In this document: one piece after another, positions 62,004 through 64,000 of the stretch
Layout of the letters: each line of letters opens with the position of its first letter
How positions within the stretch are numbered: the stretch's first letter is position 1
Source of the DNA: Prauserella endophytica
GTDB lineage: Bacteria; Actinomycetota; Actinomycetes; Mycobacteriales; Pseudonocardiaceae
Length of the DNA stretch: 64,000 nt
Assembly: GCF_005146945.1 (NCBI RefSeq)
Contig: NZ_SWMS01000007.1
Location: 1-64,000, forward strand
Direction of reading: 5' to 3'
The notes under the pieces: generated by a model
Told to the model about the DNA's origin: nothing
Seen by the model: the letters and a program-made list of their open reading frames with translations, nothing else
Databases searched by the model: none
Position numbers and translations under genes: made by a program

Positions 62004-62519
62004 TCACCTGCCGCGGGCGGCCCGGAAGGCGCGGACGGCCTCGCGGTGCTCGTCGGTGTCGAACAGCAGTGCCGTGGAGTCCACCGACTCGGTGAACCCG
62101 CCGCCGGTGTCGCGGTTGACGAATGCCTTGCCGACCTGCACGGCGAGCGCGGGGTGCGCGGCGATCTCGGCGGCCAGCGCGACGGCGGCGTCGACCAGCG
62201 ACTCGTCGGGATGCACCTCCTGGACCAGGCCCGCCCGCTCCGCGCGCTCGGCGCCGATGTCGCGGCCGGTGAGCGCGAGGTAGCGCGTCCAGTGCCTGCC
62301 GACGACGTCAGGACCGCGGACGATGCCGTAGCCGGGCATCAGCCCCACGGTCGGCTCCTTGAACGCGAACCGGGCCGAGCGCCCCGCCAGCACGATGTCG
62401 CAGGCTAGCGCCAGCTCTGTGCCGCCGCCGTAGGCGAGCCCGTTCACGGCCGCGATCACGGGCACCGCGCACCGCTCGACGGCGTGGAAGGCGGCGTAGA
62501 CGTCGCGCAGGTGCGGCCG
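62004..62519 (-). pseudogene. Enoyl-CoA hydratase, 5'-truncated
   Basis: The homologous frame runs from RPHLRDVYAAFHAVERC through VPVIAAVNGLAYGGGTELAL, the second oxyanion-hole block, to the C-terminus (AVRAFRAARGR). The first ~90 residues of a crotonase, including the first oxyanion-hole block (FCAG-like), are missing: the frame opens after a TAA at 62558-62556 and has no start codon before GTG 62465. The upstream DNA is AT-rich promoter of the SnoaL-like gene. A GTG at 62465 could make a 154-residue fragment, but this cannot be a complete crotonase. Confidence 0.75.
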
Positions 62520-62543
62520 CGTCCGGCGGACCCCTTTATCCGA

Positions 62544-62566
62544 TGCTATTAATGATTACCATAGCA
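62544..62566. promoter_or_regulatory. Candidate operator (TGCTAT-N11-ATAGCA)
   Basis: Perfect 6-bp arms lie in an unusually AT-rich stretch (62530-62575) upstream of the SnoaL-like gene at 62605. Spacing fits a dimeric regulator. No regulator gene is adjacent in the window, and the -35/-10 is not clear. Confidence 0.4.
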
Positions 62567-62604
62567 ATAGATTGCGCCGTCGATCGTGTCCAAGGAGGAA
62601 CCTC

Positions 62605-63168
62605 GTGACCACCGCCCTGACGCTCGAACAACGGCTCACCAGGATCGAGGATCGCACCGAGATCACCGACCTCGCCGTGCTGTACGGCTACGTCATGGAC
62701 GAGCGGGACGTTCGCGGGATCCGCCGGATCTTCTGCGAGGACGCGACGTTGCGCTCGGCGGACGGGGTGTTCGCCGCCAGCGGGATCGACGAGATCGTGC
62801 GCGTGTACCAGGGCCGGTTCGCCGCGCTGGGCGCCACCAACCACTTCACGCACGGCCACGTGATCCGCTTCGACGACGGCGACCCCGATTCCGCGCACGG
62901 GCTGCTGGCCTCGCACGCCGAGGTGGTTCGCGACGGCAAGCCCATGGTCGTCGCGCTGCGCTACCGGGACCGCTACCGCAGGACGCCGGAGGGCTGGCGG
63001 TTCGCCGACCGCCTGATGTCCTATATGTACTACGTCGACGTGCGCGAGTACGCCGACGCCCTCGGCGACGCGCTGCGCGTGCGGGCCTACGGCGACCAGC
63101 GGCCCGCCGACTGGCCCGAGGTGCTGAACGGCGGCAGTGCCGACTGGCTGCACGACCACCTTCACTGA
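62605..63168 (+). CDS. SnoaL-like / NTF2-fold protein
   Basis: 187 residues from GTG 62605, with AAGGAGG eight bases before it. It is an NTF2-like cone: RLTRIEDRTEITDLAVLYGY, then MDERDVRGIRRIFCEDATL, NHFTHGHVIRF and the closing strand RYRRTPEGWRFADRLMSYM. Family members are small isomerases, dehydratases or ring-hydroxylating beta-like subunits; the active-site residues (Asp/His pair) cannot be assigned. It has its own promoter region with the TGCTAT repeat. Confidence 0.78.
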   Translation: MTTALTLEQRLTRIEDRTEITDLAVLYGYVMDERDVRGIRRIFCEDATLRSADGVFAASGIDEIVRVYQGRFAALGATNHFTHGHVIRFDDGDPDSAHGLLASHAEVVRDGKPMVVALRYRDRYRRTPEGWRFADRLMSYMYYVDVREYADALGDALRVRAYGDQRPADWPEVLNGGSADWLHDHLH

Positions 63169-63298
63169 CCCTGGAGGGTCCGGTGTGGACACACCGGGCT
63201 GCGGCCGTCGGCGATGCCGAACGCCGGCGCCTCTGCGTGCTCCGCCGCCTCCAGCACCACCACCCGGCGCCCGCGCAGTGCCGCGCCAATGGGCGGAC

Positions 63299-63404
63299 GC
63301 AGTGAAGGCCACCTTCCCTGCGCCCGCCCGTCTCCCACACCACCCAAGCGGGGGCGCTCCGCGCCGCTGTGTTCGATCAACGCAGGGAAGGTGGCCTTCA
63401 CTGC
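63299..63404. repeat. Dispersed hairpin repeat, long form 2 (with internal insert)
   Basis: Perfect 24-base arms (63299-63322 and 63381-63404; core GTGAAGGCCACCTTCCCTG) flank a 58-base insert. Read on the minus strand, the insert runs ATCGAACACAGCGGCGCG through GGGTGGTGTGGGAGACGGG, clearly the same as the insert at 33529-33588. It lies between the convergent SnoaL-like and MFS genes. Confidence 0.88.
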
Positions 63405-63409
63405 AGCTG

Positions 63410-64000
63410 CTAGCGCGCCGCCGCCACCGGCTCCGCCTCCTCGACGGCCCGCACCGGTGTGCGGCCGGGCAGGAAGGCCGCGACGGCGAGTGCGACCAGC
63501 GCGGCGGCCGCACCGATCGCCATCACCACACGGAAGCCGTTCACGGCGGGAACCGAGACGGTGCCGAGCGAGACGGTCAGGTGCGCGAGCACCACGCCGG
63601 CCACCGCACTGGAGACCGACGTGCCGATGGAACGCATGAGGGTGTTGAGGCTGTTGGCTGCCGCCGTCTCCGACACCGGCACGGCCGCCATCACCAGCGC
63701 CGGCATGGCACCGTAGGCGAGCCCGATCCCGGCGCCGATGACGCAGGAGACGAACACCAGCTCCCAGATCTCCGACATGAGCACGATGCCAAGCCCGTAG
63801 CCGATCGCGACCACGGCCGCGCCGGCCATGAGCGTCACCTTGGGGCCGAGGTTGCGGGAGATCCGCGCCGACACCGGCGCCATCGCCATCATCACGAGTC
63901 CATTGGGCGCCATCACCAGGCCGACCGCGACCATCGACTGACCGAGGCCGTACCCGGTCGCCTCCGGCAGCTGCAGCAGCTGCGGGAGCACGAGCGACAT
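63410..64000 (-). CDS. MFS transporter, C-terminal part (truncated by window edge)
   Basis: The 196 residues shown are an internal start because the frame continues past the window. About six hydrophobic segments and the loop MAPVSARISRNLGPKVTLMAG fit a 14-helix DHA2-type exporter, the latter half. The substrate is unknown; relatives expel drugs or other small molecules. It converges on the SnoaL-like gene with a long hairpin repeat between. Confidence 0.8.
   Translation of the reverse strand: MSLVLPQLLQLPEATGYGLGQSMVAVGLVMAPNGLVMMAMAPVSARISRNLGPKVTLMAGAAVVAIGYGLGIVLMSEIWELVFVSCVIGAGIGLAYGAMPALVMAAVPVSETAAANSLNTLMRSIGTSVSSAVAGVVLAHLTVSLGTVSVPAVNGFRVVMAIGAAAALVALAVAAFLPGRTPVRAVEEAEPVAAAR

Noticed and set aside
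63178-63298. Fragment on the minus strand reading GRRVVVLEAAEH, suggestive of an FAD-protein remnant
   Set aside because: About 40 residues only, without the Gly-rich dinucleotide motif; too little to call a pseudogene.

Overview
The window is high-GC actinobacterial DNA, most likely from a member of the Pseudonocardiaceae (Saccharomonospora, Prauserella or Amycolatopsis type). This rests on the strong third-position GC bias, frequent GTG/TTG starts, 4-bp stop/start overlaps, a SigB-type sigma factor, a 13E12/DUF222 HNH protein and several stacked CoA-ester catabolic operons. The genus is an inference; no rRNA or other phylogenetic marker is present.

Layout. 0-6.3 kb: flavodoxin-fold quinone reductase divergent from a GlxA-type AraC regulator, a sigB-like gene behind a SigH/SigE-type promoter, a split LigC ligase / LigD-type polymerase pair and an FUSC-type exporter. 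6.4-20 kb: four acyl-CoA gene groups. One is a kinase-DUF6285 fusion coupled to an acyl-CoA dehydrogenase (resembling LvaAB-LvaC / ACAD11). The others are an enoyl-CoA hydratase-SDR pair, a FadD-ACAD-ACAD-crotonase operon, and a TetR-FadD-thioesterase-phosphatase run. Two operator-like sites with the same architecture flank the TetR gene. 20-29.5 kb: a hydratase/methyltransferase/VOC operon, an HNH protein, a VKOR protein, an MBL hydrolase / thiolase-crotonase fusion / TetR operon and an MFS exporter. 29.5-32.7 kb: a FecCD-type metal or metallophore ABC importer under a Zur-like box, followed by a frameshifted methyltransferase remnant. 32.8-39.3 kb: an orphan response regulator, a HATPase, and a three-subunit formate dehydrogenase whose alpha subunit reads through an in-frame UGA (selenocysteine) next to a SECIS-like hairpin. 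39.3-48.1 kb: a RecQ-like helicase, a catalase remnant, a tandem crotonase with its TetR, an amidohydrolase, a permuted CaiB-type CoA-transferase, a FolP2-like protein and a MEDS/HATPase regulator. 48.2-58.1 kb: a phenylacetate catabolic cluster (paaABCDE, paaZ, paaG-like, paaJ-like, paaK, paaR-like). 58.2-62 kb: an ADH-ALDH-AraC group that could feed it. 62-64 kb: a truncated crotonase, a SnoaL-like protein and the 3' end of an MFS gene.

Two non-coding families run through the window. The first is a palindromic hairpin (core AAGGCCACCTT...AAGGTGGCCTT) found six times at gene 3' ends plus one half copy. Two of the six carry a homologous ~60-bp insert in opposite orientations. The second is a 21-bp tandem repeat (GAGTCCCCCGCTC core) in three arrays, two of which lie in opposite orientation upstream of the folP2-like gene.

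Physiologically the segment is a soil-type catabolic region for fatty, hydroxy and aromatic acids, with formate oxidation, metal uptake and stress regulation interspersed.
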